Assembly (NCBI RefSeq): GCF_022376445.1
Contig: NW_025955012.1
Coordinates: 1-64,000, forward strand
Source of the DNA: Fomitopsis serialis
Lineage: Eukaryota > Basidiomycota > Agaricomycetes > Polyporales > Fomitopsidaceae
DNA: 64,000 bases
Direction of reading: 5' to 3'
The position numbers and the translations under genes were made by a program. Shown here in pieces: positions 35,053-46,989 of the stretch (within the stretch, counting starts at the first letter, position 1; each line of letters begins with the position of its first letter). Under the pieces are notes generated by a model. That model did not search any database and was not told the DNA's origin. It saw only the letters and a list, made by a program, of their open reading frames with translations.

Positions 35053-36927
35053 ATGGCAAGTAGTAGCAGCGCGGACGATGTGATTGGGGTCGTCATCATG
35101 GCCAGACATGGTGATCGAAGGGGCTACTACCAATCCCCCGACACCTAACCGCTTCGGACACGACCATTACGCCGTTGGGGAGGTACGCATACGATTCGGT
35201 TCTACTTTATGCGGTCAATTTGATGCTAACACTATTTCGATGCCCTCTAGCAAGAGGAATGGCAGCTCGGTGCTCTGCTCCGGTCGATGTATTTGAACGA
35301 GTCGTCCTCGTCGTACATTCAGGGCATCGCACCAGCCACCTCCGCGTTCAATCTGAGCCAGGTGCAAGTCTATGCGGACAACAGCGGAGAAGGCTCTGTC
35401 ATCATGGATAGCGCCGCCGCGCTGGTCCAAGGACTTTGGCAGGCCACGGATCTGCAAAACACGACCCTCGCTAACGGCTCGACGATCATCAGTCCTCTCG
35501 GGGGCTACCAATACGTGCCTAGTGAGATACACCCATGGTTGCTATTCGGGCCGAGCTGACTGGCTTGTGCAGTTAACTCAGTGAATCCAGACGGGGACAT
35601 AACCTTGGACGGAACGACGGACTGTACCGTCCGTGGGCCTCTTGTGTATGAGAACCTCGACAATCTGTCTGACTCATTTGATACCACTGCTAGGCATTCA
35701 ACACGCACACAACGACGGTCTACAACTCCTCTATTTTCCAAGCGAAGACAGACCAAGCCTCTGAATTCTTCTCTGAGTTGTCGCCATATGTCGGAGGTCG
35801 GTCTCTAAAGCTTAGTAACATGGTAAGTGCACGCATTGGCCGACCGGAGGCTTGCCACACTGACTCATATGATATCAGTGGAACGTAAGTTACCAGCTTC
35901 CAGTTCATCTCAGGAGGTAACGCCGAACGCACTTTACTAGATCTATGACTACATGAACGTCCAGTCCATCCACAACGCGACATTCGCGGCCTCCCTGCCA
36001 ACGGGATTTCTTGCCCACGCGCGTGACCTTGTCGACTGGCAACAATACCAGGTATTCACGGACCCGACCTTCGACGGCATCGGTAACAGTAAGTGGCGCA
36101 GTAGTTATGTTCGATGTATCCCATCTAACTATGGCCATAGTGGCGTTCCGCACAATGCTCCCGGGCATCCTGGACTCATTCGAGCAGTTCCAAAACGCGT
36201 CGACAGGCTTGAAGCTGAGCTACTACGCCATTTCGTACAAGCCCTTCCTTGGCCTCTTCAACATGACCGGCATCGTCAACGACGGCCAAGCCCCGCAGGC
36301 GATTGGTACGCACCTGCTTGGACGCTTGCTCCTTGACACTAACCAATCCCGGGCCCAGTCGACTATGCTGGCACGACGGTCTTCGAGCTTCGCCAGCCGT
36401 CAAACAGCTCCGAGCCTACCGTACGCCTGATGTTCAAGAACGGGACGTCCGCTACGGAGTACTCCCCCATGACGATGAATTTTGCGGGCTGGGACGGCGC
36501 ACAGAGCGGCACGGACGTCCCGCTGTCGACATTCATGAGCGCATTCGCGCCCGCGGCTGTGAACAACACGCTCGAGTGGTGCCAGGTCTGCGGAACAACG
36601 GACGAGCGTGGGTGCGCGGTCGCACTGGCAGCGGCTGCGGACACGGCGGGCTCGGGCGGACATGAGAGGATTAGCAGGGTGGGAGCGGGCTTCTTGGGCG
36701 CTGGACTGACGGCGGCGGTGTTCTTGATGGCGCTGGGCGTACTGGTCTTCCTCGGTGTTTTGACTCTCGGTGGGAGGAGATGGAGCAGGAGGATCTCATC
36801 GTCTAAGGAGAAGATCAGGGGTACTGGTGACGTCGAGCTTCACTCGGAGGTGAGTCTCAATGATCGCGTTTCATGTAAACTCTTGCTCAGACCCTGGTAC
36901 CAGTCGAACTCTATGTCCAAGGCCTAA
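35053..36927 (+). CDS. Histidine acid phosphatase with C-terminal anchor, copy 2
   Basis: Tandem copy of the preceding gene with the same eight-exon layout: 35053-35182, 35251-35521, 35573-35628, 35694-35822, 35879-35884 (6 nt, Trp-Asn), 35941-36088, 36141-36305, 36359 onward. RHGDR lies in IGVVIMARHGDRRG. Exons 2 to 7 have lengths nearly identical to copy 1 (271, 56, 129, 6, 148 and 165 nt). Exon 1 needs two bases restored, at 35146-35148 and in the G run 35177-35180. The C-terminal membrane segment is LTAAVFLMALGVLVFLGVL. A GTGAGT...CTCAG pair at 36850-36890 may be a last intron, giving a different tail from the simple stop at 36927. Likely a secretory or vacuolar membrane phosphatase. Confidence 0.85.
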
Positions 36928-37868
36928 TGGAGACTCAAAACGACTCTTGTGATGTGACAGTGCTAGTCTGACGTTTTGAGGACGTCCACGTTGCTTTGTA
37001 TTTGTAAAGTGTCCGACGTGTATCCCGACGACTGCAGCCTGTCACACCGCGAAGGAAACCACAGGTTACGATTGCGTGACGATGTGGAATATTGTGTCAG
37101 TTAACCTGTTGGGTTCAATCGTTCAATATCGATATGCCAGAAAGCAAGGACGTGTCAAAGACGAGTAAAAGTCTGCTAGTGTGAAGGAAAACTGACAGGC
37201 AGGGCTCGTACGACGTACTAATAGGTCGTCATGTGACCGCGACAAGGCTACGTGTCTATCGGACGCCAGACTGGCGCTTAGGCTCGTTTGGACCTCGTCC
37301 TGATCTGCGGTCGCACACTGGCCAACAGACGTGGCCAGTCGGTCCACGAACACAGCAACGTGCGCCAGAACACGGTGTTTCGGCCTAGGATGGGGTTGCC
37401 TTCCCGGCAACTTCCCGGTTCCGGGTGGTAATATGATACTGGTGACGAATTACTTCTGAAACTTGCCACCGGGGACTTGCCGGGGACGACTCACTACACG
37501 TCTTTAAAGAGTCTTAGCGCGAAGCTTACGAGTGATATAGGCGTACTTGACAGCAATTTCGATTTGTCTCTGTGATCCGTCGGCCTATGCTTCCTCGGGT
37601 CCTCGGGATGTGTATCATCAGCGCTGGATGATATGATGGGAACTTGAAGAAGTCATTTTGCCACGTAGCCTCTAACATGAACTCTAGATATACAGCGTAC
37701 CAGGTGCTGCTGCGCGCAGCACTCTGCGGCATCCTGCTGATTGCGCAGTGTGTGCAACGTGTCTAAACGCCTACCATTCATTTCGTGGGGACTCAGAAGT
37801 CTCTCCCCCACTGTCAACCTCATTGACGATACTCTCCTGGACGCCCTCGACGACATTCCTGAGACAGG
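36928..37868. other. Intergenic region upstream of the ABC transporter
   Basis: 940 bp. A hydrophobic ORF (NSRYTAYQVLLRAALCGILL, near 37677) might be an upstream exon of the transporter, but no phase-compatible splice to the next exon was found. Confidence 0.35.
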
Positions 37869-40800
37869 ATGTCACTGCCGTCACAAGTCGTACTGGCGGA
37901 CGTGCGCGAGAGTGCTGCGTCGCAGCAAGGACAGCTCTCGTAAGTACACCATTTCCTCCGGCAGCGTATATTGACCTACAGGCTGATCAACGACTGGAGA
38001 CCCGCGTTTTCGACCCTTAGCATTCCCGTAGTGGCCGCGGGATTCTCGGTCTTTGTTCTGGCTGTGCAACTCGTCTTCCGCTCAACGCGCATGAAGGTCT
38101 TCGCCGCGGAAAATGGCTTCCCTTCTCCGATCGACGATGAGGGTCTGAGGAACGTCGACTATCCGTCGAAGTTGTCGCGATTTGTAGCCAAGCGTCGTGG
38201 AAGCACAATATTCGCGTTCAACTGTTCTCGGTCCCTGTTTTGTCTAGCCCTCCTTTGCATCTCCATTCTCACTTTCAGCGGGTCTTCGTCAGAACGACCT
38301 GAGCAGGACAGTCTTCAACTCACGCCCCAGTTGGCCTATCTCGGGCTTTCAGTGGTATACGTAGGTCACTTCACAAAGGTTCGAAGCAACGCATCATGTC
38401 TTAATTTCTGATATAGCTATACACCTCGGTCCTTTCTCTGACGGCCGCATTTACGACGTCAGCGTCAAGCCTCTGGACCGCGCATACCAGCCTTGTCCTC
38501 ATCCCGACCTGGGGCATATACATGTACCGGGACGTGTTCCCACTGACGACGTATACACTCTCACCGATGGACGCAGCCGAAAGCGGATGGCTCTGGGTCA
38601 AAATACTGTTACTGACTTACACCGCTGTGATCGTCCCGTTGATCATTCCCCGACCGTACACACCGGTCGATCTGAAGGTTCGGTCAACTTATGAAAATGG
38701 AGATCATGATCCCACTGAACCCTATCAACAGCACCCGGCACCCAAACCATCTCCAGAACAGACGGCGTCTCTACTGTCTTTGCTGCTCTATAGCTGGTTA
38801 GATCAGACGGTCGTGGACGCATATCACGCAGACCACCTCAAGCTGGACCAACTCCCGCCATTGGGAGACTATGACGATGCCCAAGTGCTGACTATACAGA
38901 GCTTTCCTGTGCGTAACCCACTGTCAAGCAACTGATTCGCTCACAGCTTTTCGGATCAGGAACTGAGCCCATTTCTGCTCAAAAACAAAGATAGACACAT
39001 ATTCTGGGGCTTTGTCAAGATCTTCCGTAAGTAATGCTCCATTCCACTTAACTGATCCATCTCATTGTCCTTCTAGGTATCGATCTCTTCGTCATGTCTA
39101 ATTTGTTGATCTTCAATGTGGGCAATCCTCTGTGGATCATAGCGCGTACTAACTTCAGTAGACATTTTTCCAATTCGCCAACCCTCTGAGCATCAAGAAC
39201 CTGCTTAGGTGCCTTTTATTGGCGCTTTCGAGTTTGCACTACTCATTTCCACACACTTCGACAGCTTTATCGAGAATGATGGCGACGGCGCACTGGTACA
39301 TCCATGGGTCTGGGTTGTCTGGCTCTTCCTCGGACCGGCATTCGAGACCGTGAGCATATCTTTCTACTACCTTTACTCGGTAAGCATCGTCGTCGGTAGT
39401 CTGAAACACGAGTATGCTCATGGCGGCAACTCTTAGATGCGCCTGCTGGTTCGCATGGAAGCAATTATCACGCAACTCGTCTTTGAACATGCCCTTCGTA
39501 TGCGTGTGACGGTAGAGACAGGCGACAATTCAGCTCGGGAAGGCGCGAAGAGCGAGGGCAAGAAGCGAGGGGTAAGAACGTGCAGGGGAAGGTCAATAAC
39601 TTGATCACCTCAGATCTAAACGCACTTGGTTTTGGAAGGGAAATCTTGGCTCCAAGTACGTGCAATCCGCAAACGTTTCGTCTAGTCCTGACAATGTGTT
39701 CTCCAGTACTGAAGATACCGGTGGTGGTGTCAGGCTGCGTGTTCTTCCTGTATACCCTGCTTGGTTGGAGGTTGGTGTTCTTCGCGTATTGTATATGCGA
39801 CCGACCTAACGCGTAACATTCAGTGCCCTAGCTGGCATGGCGGTGGTCATACTTCTTCTGCCGATGCCCGGAGCGCTTGCTTCGCGAATTCGGAAGGTAC
39901 AGACCGAGAAGATGAAGAAGGTATGTTCCCTGACACCTCGAAGTGTTCATATGACATATGTGGTGCTCCAACACTAGACGGACGCCCGCGTGCAGACCGT
40001 CACAGAAACCATGAACGTCATACGCATGATCAAGCTGTTCGGCTGGGAACCTCGAGTCATGCAACAGCTCACTGAAAAACGGGACGATGAACTGGAACTG
40101 ATCAAGAAGAGTAAGATGCTGGAGTTGATAAACGGCAATATCAAGTGAGCTCTCGTGTTGTTGCGCGTCTCCCCAAAGTCTGATTGGAACAGTTATATCA
40201 TCCCATTGTTGACGATGATTGTAACGTTCATGACTTACGTGCGTGTATCTGCGATGATATTACTTCGATGGGCTATTGAGTCTGCTGTCGTAGACGATGG
40301 TGATGAAGCAAGAGCTGACAGGTGTGTCAATAGCGGTACAGATCATTCAGGCCTTATACTCACGTCGTGGTAGCATCCCGAGTCTTTTCGTCCATGACTG
40401 GTAAGTGTAAGTTCAGTGTTCTTCTGGTTATTGTCTGACGGGCCCTATGGTAGTTTTTACCATGTTCAGCCGCGAACTCCGCCAGAGCTTTAATTACATC
40501 CCGTTGATGATGAGAGGTGCGTGCAATCTCACAGATATATACATTCACTGCCCAACGTTTGTCCATTGATATAGCCAAGGTCGCTCTGAACCGAGTGAAC
40601 GACTTCTTACATCAGGTGTGTTGCAGATCAGTTGCTGTCGCGGTCCTGGCTCACGTGACGGTGATAGACCGAATTAATCGACGAGTTCTCTGAGCCCGCC
40701 GACTCTCTGACCGGTGCTACCCTGTTCAACATACCTTTGAGCGCCGACACGATTGGTTTCAGGGATGCATCCTTTACATGGGCGAAGGACAGTGACCTCC

Positions 40801-43800
40801 CCCCTACACCGGGGAGTGGGATGCGTGCATTCAAGCTGCGCGTTGGAGGCGAGCTGTTGTTCAAGAATGGGCGCATCAACCTCATTGTCGGTCCAACTGG
40901 TTGCGGGAAAACCTCGATGTTGATGGCGCTGCTAGGTAGGGTCATAAACATATTGCGTGACACTTCTCCCAACACCGATTATAGGCGAGATGCACTACAT
41001 ACCAGACAGTCCACATTCGTTCTACCAGATTCCACGCGCAGGCGGTGTCGCGTACGCTGCTCAAGAATCATGGGTACAGAACGAGACTATCCGAGTAGGT
41101 CATTCGGTTACTTGTCACAAACCCATACTAAACGCATTCACTGAAAGGACAACATTCTCTTCGGTACTCCTTACGATCGGGAACGATACGGGAAGGGTGC
41201 GTTCATGCTCATCCTACTGCGCTCTATTACTGACAGGCTTGCAGTAATTGACCAGTGCGGCCTGCGCCGCGATCTCGAACTATTTGCCGCTGGTGACCTG
41301 ACGGAGGTCGGCGAGAAAGGCATCACATTGAGGTACGAAAGGCTTCTTATACCGTGCAGATTCAACGTTCTGACAGGAACCTACAGCGGTGGTCAGAAAG
41401 TAATCCACATTTTAGTCACATGCGCCTTATGCTAACTTATGGTCGTCTAGGCACGTATCACGCTTGCTCGTGCTGTATATTCACCAGCAGAGATATTGCT
41501 GTTGGACGATGTAAATTTTACTCCCAAACATCACACCGTTTTATTGACGTCTTGGCCAGGTCCTGGCTGCACTTGATGTGCACACAGCTCGATGGATCAT
41601 CAACAAATGCTTCAAGGGTGACCTCGTTCGTGGAAGGACTGTCCTCCTTGTTGTACGTGGTGCTTGTCAGAGATTACAAACAATCGGCGTTGAAACCAGA
41701 ATCATCAGACTCACAACATAGCAATGACGAAGGGCCTAGCCGAGTTCGTTGTCGCTCTCGGGCTGAACGGCAGTATCTCGAGTCAAGGGACCTTGTCGAA
41801 TGCCTTGGAACATGATAGCAAGCTAGCGGCTGAGGTCGCTGAGGAACAAGCTCTCATTGACAAGACGAAAGAGAACATGAATGAAACTCGACCGGACGAG
41901 AATGCCAATGTGAAGTCAGCAGGGAAGCTAGTGGTGGAAGAGGAAGTAGCCGTTGGACACGTAGGCTGGTCAGCTAGTGAGTGTATTCATTTTGATCACT
42001 TTCACCGATGTCGTAATTGCAAGCACAACAGTGAAGGTTTACCTGTCCAGTCTTGGCGGAAGGCGGCCGTGGCTGTTTTGGTCTTCGTTCATCGGTATCT
42101 TGGCTGTTTCGCAGTCTCTGGAAAACTTTCAAGTCTGGTTCCTTGGATACTGGGCACGCCAGTACGAAGTTCGCGATCCATGGGACGTCGACGCACCTTA
42201 GTAAGTAGTTGTTTCATACTACCCTGAGCATAACTGACACGATGACAGTTATCTCGTGATATATTCTCTGATTCTACTGGCGTCTGCTGCCTTTTACTAC
42301 ATAGCGCAAGCTGTCTACGTGTATGGTACCCTGAGGGGATCGCGGACTGTACACGGATACCTAATCTCTTCGGTGCTCGGGACGACGCTCAGGTATTGTC
42401 AGTACGCTGTAGTTGCTCCACAGCTAACGTACTCGAACGCGCAGATGGCTCGATAAAACGCCCACCTCAAGGATGATCGCTAGATGCACTCAGGACATTC
42501 AAGCTGGTCAGTGCCATATACACAATTCTGAACCGCTGTTCACCTGCTTCCCCGATAGTCGACATGCCCGTTCCAAGATTTTTAGGAGACATCCTGAACT
42601 ACTCAATGTCAATTTTGCTCAAAGTAGGCGCGATAGTGGCTATGTCGCCAATATTCTCCGTGCCGGCAGTTCTCGTCGCTGGCGCTGGCGGTTGGGTTGG
42701 CCGCGTCTACATGAAGGCTCAGTTGTCTATCAAGCGCGAGAGGAGCAATGCGCAAGCTCCCGTTCTTGGGCACTTCGGCGCTGCCTTCGCAGGTCTTGGT
42801 AAGCTCTTTCGAACGTAAGCCAGATATTATCTTGAAATTGATGTCGTTCCAGTATCGATCCGGGCATATGGCGCTCAGGATGCTTTCAGGAGAGAATCGT
42901 ACAAACGAATTAATCGCTATAGTCGGGTATCTGTTATATTCTGGGGACTCAATCGGTACGTAACTGCATAACAGTGGTACGACTGGCTGCCTAAGCAGGT
43001 GTGTATAGCTGGTTGTGCATTCGCATCGATGCACTGGGTGCTACCTTCACTGCTGCTCTTGCAGGGTACTTAGTATACGCCAAATCAGTCACCGCATCAA
43101 ATACCGGATTCTCGTTGAACATGGCAGGTAGGAGTCTGGAAAATACTTTGTCTGCGGGTCATTGATGTCGTGTAAGTACAGTCGGTTTCAGCGGCATGAT
43201 TCTATGGTGGGTGAGGATGTTGAACGAGCTTGAGGTCAACGGTGCGTGGTCGTTCCATGTTTCTCATGCCGTTGAAAAGTTCGCCTCTCATGACAAGTGT
43301 TACAAACAGGAAATAGGTAATTAAAATATCTATGGTCAAAAACCTGGTGTTGACGCGGTTTAGTCTGGAGAGAATCAAGCAATATGTAGAAATTGAGCAA
43401 GAGCCCAAGCCCACCACTACTGGCGTTCCTCCCGCATACTGGCCTGCGAGCGGTAACCTCAAAGTCGAGAACCTGTCGGCGAGATACTCCCCTGTGTGTG
43501 CTCTGATAACAGCTCGATCATGCGTCGTGTTCATTTCGCAACTTATAGGATGGTCCAAGAGTGTTAAACGATATATCCTTCGAGGTCAAATCAGGTGAAC
43601 GCATAGGCATTGGTGGGTATCTTTCGTACTCTACCCGCATGCAGTTATGACTCCTAACCCTTCTAATCAGTCGGTCGCACTGGGAGTGGGAAGGTCGGTC
43701 ACTAAGAATTGTTGGACTGTTGTCTTATGGCTGACATATCCTGAAGAGCTCTTTGACGTTGTCTTTGCTTCGATGCATCCTCACAGAAGGCAAGGTATAC

Positions 43801-44658
43801 TACGACGGCATTGCTACAGATAGCATCAACCTCGACGCGCTGCGGTTAAACATCACCATCATACCACAAATTGTACGTCAAACATGTTCTCAAACCTCCC
43901 AACCCTCATTCTTTCATAGCCTGAGCTACTGAGCGGAACTCTGCGGCAAAATCTGGACCCATTCCAACAACATGATGATGCTGTCCTCAATGACGCTCTC
44001 CGCTCCGCAGGGCTGTTCTCCTTGCAGAGTGAGCTCGAGGAGGGCAAGATCACGTTGGACACTCCGATTGCAAGTGGAGGATGTAACCTGTCCGTCGGTC
44101 AGCGACAAATTCTAGCGCTAGCGAGAGCCATAGTTCGCCAAAGCAAGCTTCTGATCTTGGATGAAGGTCCGTTCTCTTTGCTGTACAAGATGACGAGCAT
44201 GAAATGACCAAATCACGGTAGCTACATCCGCTATCGGTGAGCTGCCTCTCATTGGTCAAACGAGGCCTACTGATTGGACTCGCCCAGACTATGCTACTGA
44301 TGCTGTCATCCAAGCCTCTCTGAGAAGAGAATTGAAGAACGGTGTCACCGTTCTCACCGTCGCCCATCGGCTGCACACTATCATGGACGCTGACAAGATC
44401 GTGAGTCCTGACGTAAAGTACAAAGCTGGTATTGATCCTCACGCGTGCTATCTCGTTCGTAGATGGTCTTGGACGCGGGTCGAATCGTGAGTCGCACCCT
44501 TTTATGAAGAAAGAGGTGCCACGCTTATAATCTTATAGGTTGAGTTCGGCAAGCCTAACGAGCTGCTCATGGAAGAGAAGGGTATGCTTCGTGCACTGGT
44601 CGATGAAAGCGGGGACAAAGAAACCTTGTGTGCCATGGCCCGGGAAGCTTCTGCTTGA
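37869..44658 (+). CDS. ABCC-type (MRP-like) ABC transporter
   Basis: Full-length exporter with two membrane domains and two nucleotide-binding domains, cut by roughly 30 short introns. Probable start MSLPSQVVLADVRES at 37869. First exons: 37869-37939, then 37982 onward. NBD1: GPTGCGKTS (about 40890), SGGQK before ARITLARA (about 41385-41470), Walker B EILLLDDVLAALD with Asp in the catalytic Glu position, as in many MRPs. NBD2: GRTGSGK (about 43675), TLRQNLDPF, LSVGQRQ, LLILDE joined to ATSAID through a 15-nt exon, and H-loop TVAHRL. The order and the degenerate NBD1 fit ABCC transporters of conjugates and drugs. One join near 38910-38945 was not resolved. Substrate unknown. Confidence 0.85.
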
Positions 44659-46898
44659 GACTTTGAATCGTGTATATATGAGAGGGTGAACTCTCGTGTG
44701 TCCCACCCCCTATCGCCTCTTTAAGATCTAACTATAGACGGGTCTATTTATTGCATAGCACGTCAATTCTTTCCTCTATCTGAGCTTCCCAGGGCGAGAA
44801 GGAACGGTCATGCGAGGGAGATTTTGGATTCCTAGTACATCGGCCTTTCATGGTGTGAGCTCGAAAACTACCCAGTCCTACTCAGACGTTAACACCGCGG
44901 ATGTGCGCATGCATGATCACCTTGTGCCGCAGCTTCCGTAGCTCTACAGCGCCCGCTTACTTCTAATCGACTCGGATAAACGGCAATATACTCGCGAACA
45001 TCATTAGATACTCTACCCGCACCATAGACGGAGGATCAGATGGCATGGTTGGTGGGTTACGTAGTAGAGACAAGCCAGCTCGAGGCCGACACGCTGACGA
45101 ACGGGTGGAACGAGCTGTAGAGAGGCCTTGAGCGAGTGTCACAGTCACAGGACGCTCTGTCAATCATAGCTGCAATGAGCATGCAGATCTCGGCGCTCAG
45201 TCGCGCATGAGGGTGACATGTTGACATCCATGATCAACAATACTATGGCTTCGCGACTTCTCTTAATGGATTCAATGAACTAGGCGAACCGGTACCGGCT
45301 ACAAGTGAATGGAAGGCTGAGCACATTCTGAACTCTTCTTGAAACTACGTCCACAAAAGTCTTCGCTACAAAGTGCAGCATGTGGTCTCCGCTGGCATGA
45401 GACGTCATAAATAGCAGCGGGTACCAAATTCCAATCCGCCGTTCCAGTATGGATCGTGACACAATGGAAGAGATAAGCAAGTCAGGGTCGTTACTGACCG
45501 AGGACGGCCACTAGTTGGTTTAGTTTAGTGGCAAAGAGATAGACGGCTCACGGCGTTATCAGAGTCTCATTTGTTGAGGCCTATGTCAGAAGTCTGGATC
45601 ACGATGCGGGCACTCGTAAGTACTCCCGATGCATGCCGACGTCTTGGGTCTAGGCATCACAGCACTGTTTAGTAGAGCACATGGGTCCAGGCAAAATGTG
45701 CGGGAAAAAGTCTTCGAACGAGGCCGTGAGGAAAACGTGTCGGGGGCATTCTTACCGTGCTCAAATTAGCTTCTTGTACGGCGCCCATGTCGACATTAGG
45801 CTAAGACAGCGAGCCCTCGACGGCGATTGCTCCAGACCGTCTATGGGACACTACTACGCAAACTTCGGCTTCAGCGTAACTGACCACTGCGTTAAGCTTC
45901 AGTTACCTGATAGCAGGATATCGCCACGTAGCTTGAGTATGCTCGCGGCGTGTCACGGAATATATATTTTTGCTGGAGATGCATGCATGTTCATAAGACA
46001 CCGACAACGACGTCGTGCGCCTAGCACTCACCTGAGCCGCTGAATTGCAGAAAATGAAGCCAAGGCCTCGCATAACACGAGGCTTCGCTCGTCTAGACCC
46101 GCGAGAGCTCGAGTGGACAAGAAGTTGAAGAACGAACTGTCGATTCGATGGAGTGACCCAGGAAGCAACTTGCCTGATTTGGGCTAGTGTGCCACCTGCC
46201 TACCACGTGTTTGTACGACACTCTGCTTTGAGCGCCTCTCTGACTTCGTTCTAACGATCACTGAGAAAGCTGCAGTCGCTGCCGGTACCGGTGAGTTCTC
46301 GAGACGAATCCAAGGGGCTTCATTAATTCGGCATCATAGGACAAGCCACCAATGCGTGCAGCAGGTGCACCTCTGCAGGGTAGCCGATGTAGGCATTCCC
46401 GCTACGTACAGCTGCCCTGGAGAACACACTGGCAGTAGTCGGTTTGCCTGTACAGTATCGCGGGTTGTACTCGGAGTTAAACTCTATCATCGACGACCAT
46501 CCCCACTTGGCATCTTACTTCGTCCGTCTTGTGACACATAGGAAGCTCTTGTCGCGGTAATTCAGTGTTGCCTCTGCATGGGACGTTGGGGAGCAGTCAA
46601 GAACACGACGGTTTACGTAACGGCCAGAATGCCTAACGTAACGTTTATTAAACACCCATGCAATGAACTAGTGCAACGCTACCCGCGTAGAGAATTGTCC
46701 CGTCGGGTACCCATGGTGCCCCCACGCTTTTGCCGCTGCGCCCGGTGGAGAGCACTGAGGTTTCCAGAATCTGAAGCTCGCCTGCTGGTTGGCCGGGGTC
46801 ACTGACCTTCTCCTCGCTGACGTTTCACCCTGTCCAGGCCTGGTGCTGGTGAACGGTCGGTCTCAACGCGCGAAGGGAATGGTCGGTCGAAACTCGCG
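44659..46898. other. 2.2-kb region without a recognisable gene
   Basis: Short frames only. The longest (45681-46043, +) has no splice support or family features. Composition is mixed and may include a long-dead gene or element, but I cannot identify one. Confidence 0.4.
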
Positions 46899-46905
46899 TA
46901 TATAA
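46899..46905 (+). promoter_or_regulatory. TATA box of MFS gene 1
   Basis: TATATAA, 85-90 bp upstream of the ATG at 46990. Confidence 0.65.
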
Positions 46906-46989
46906 CGACCAGATGGAAAGCGCATCTATTCCATCTCTACCGGTCCACACACCCGTCTCAACGCACTCGAGAGCTCACAACTACACTGC

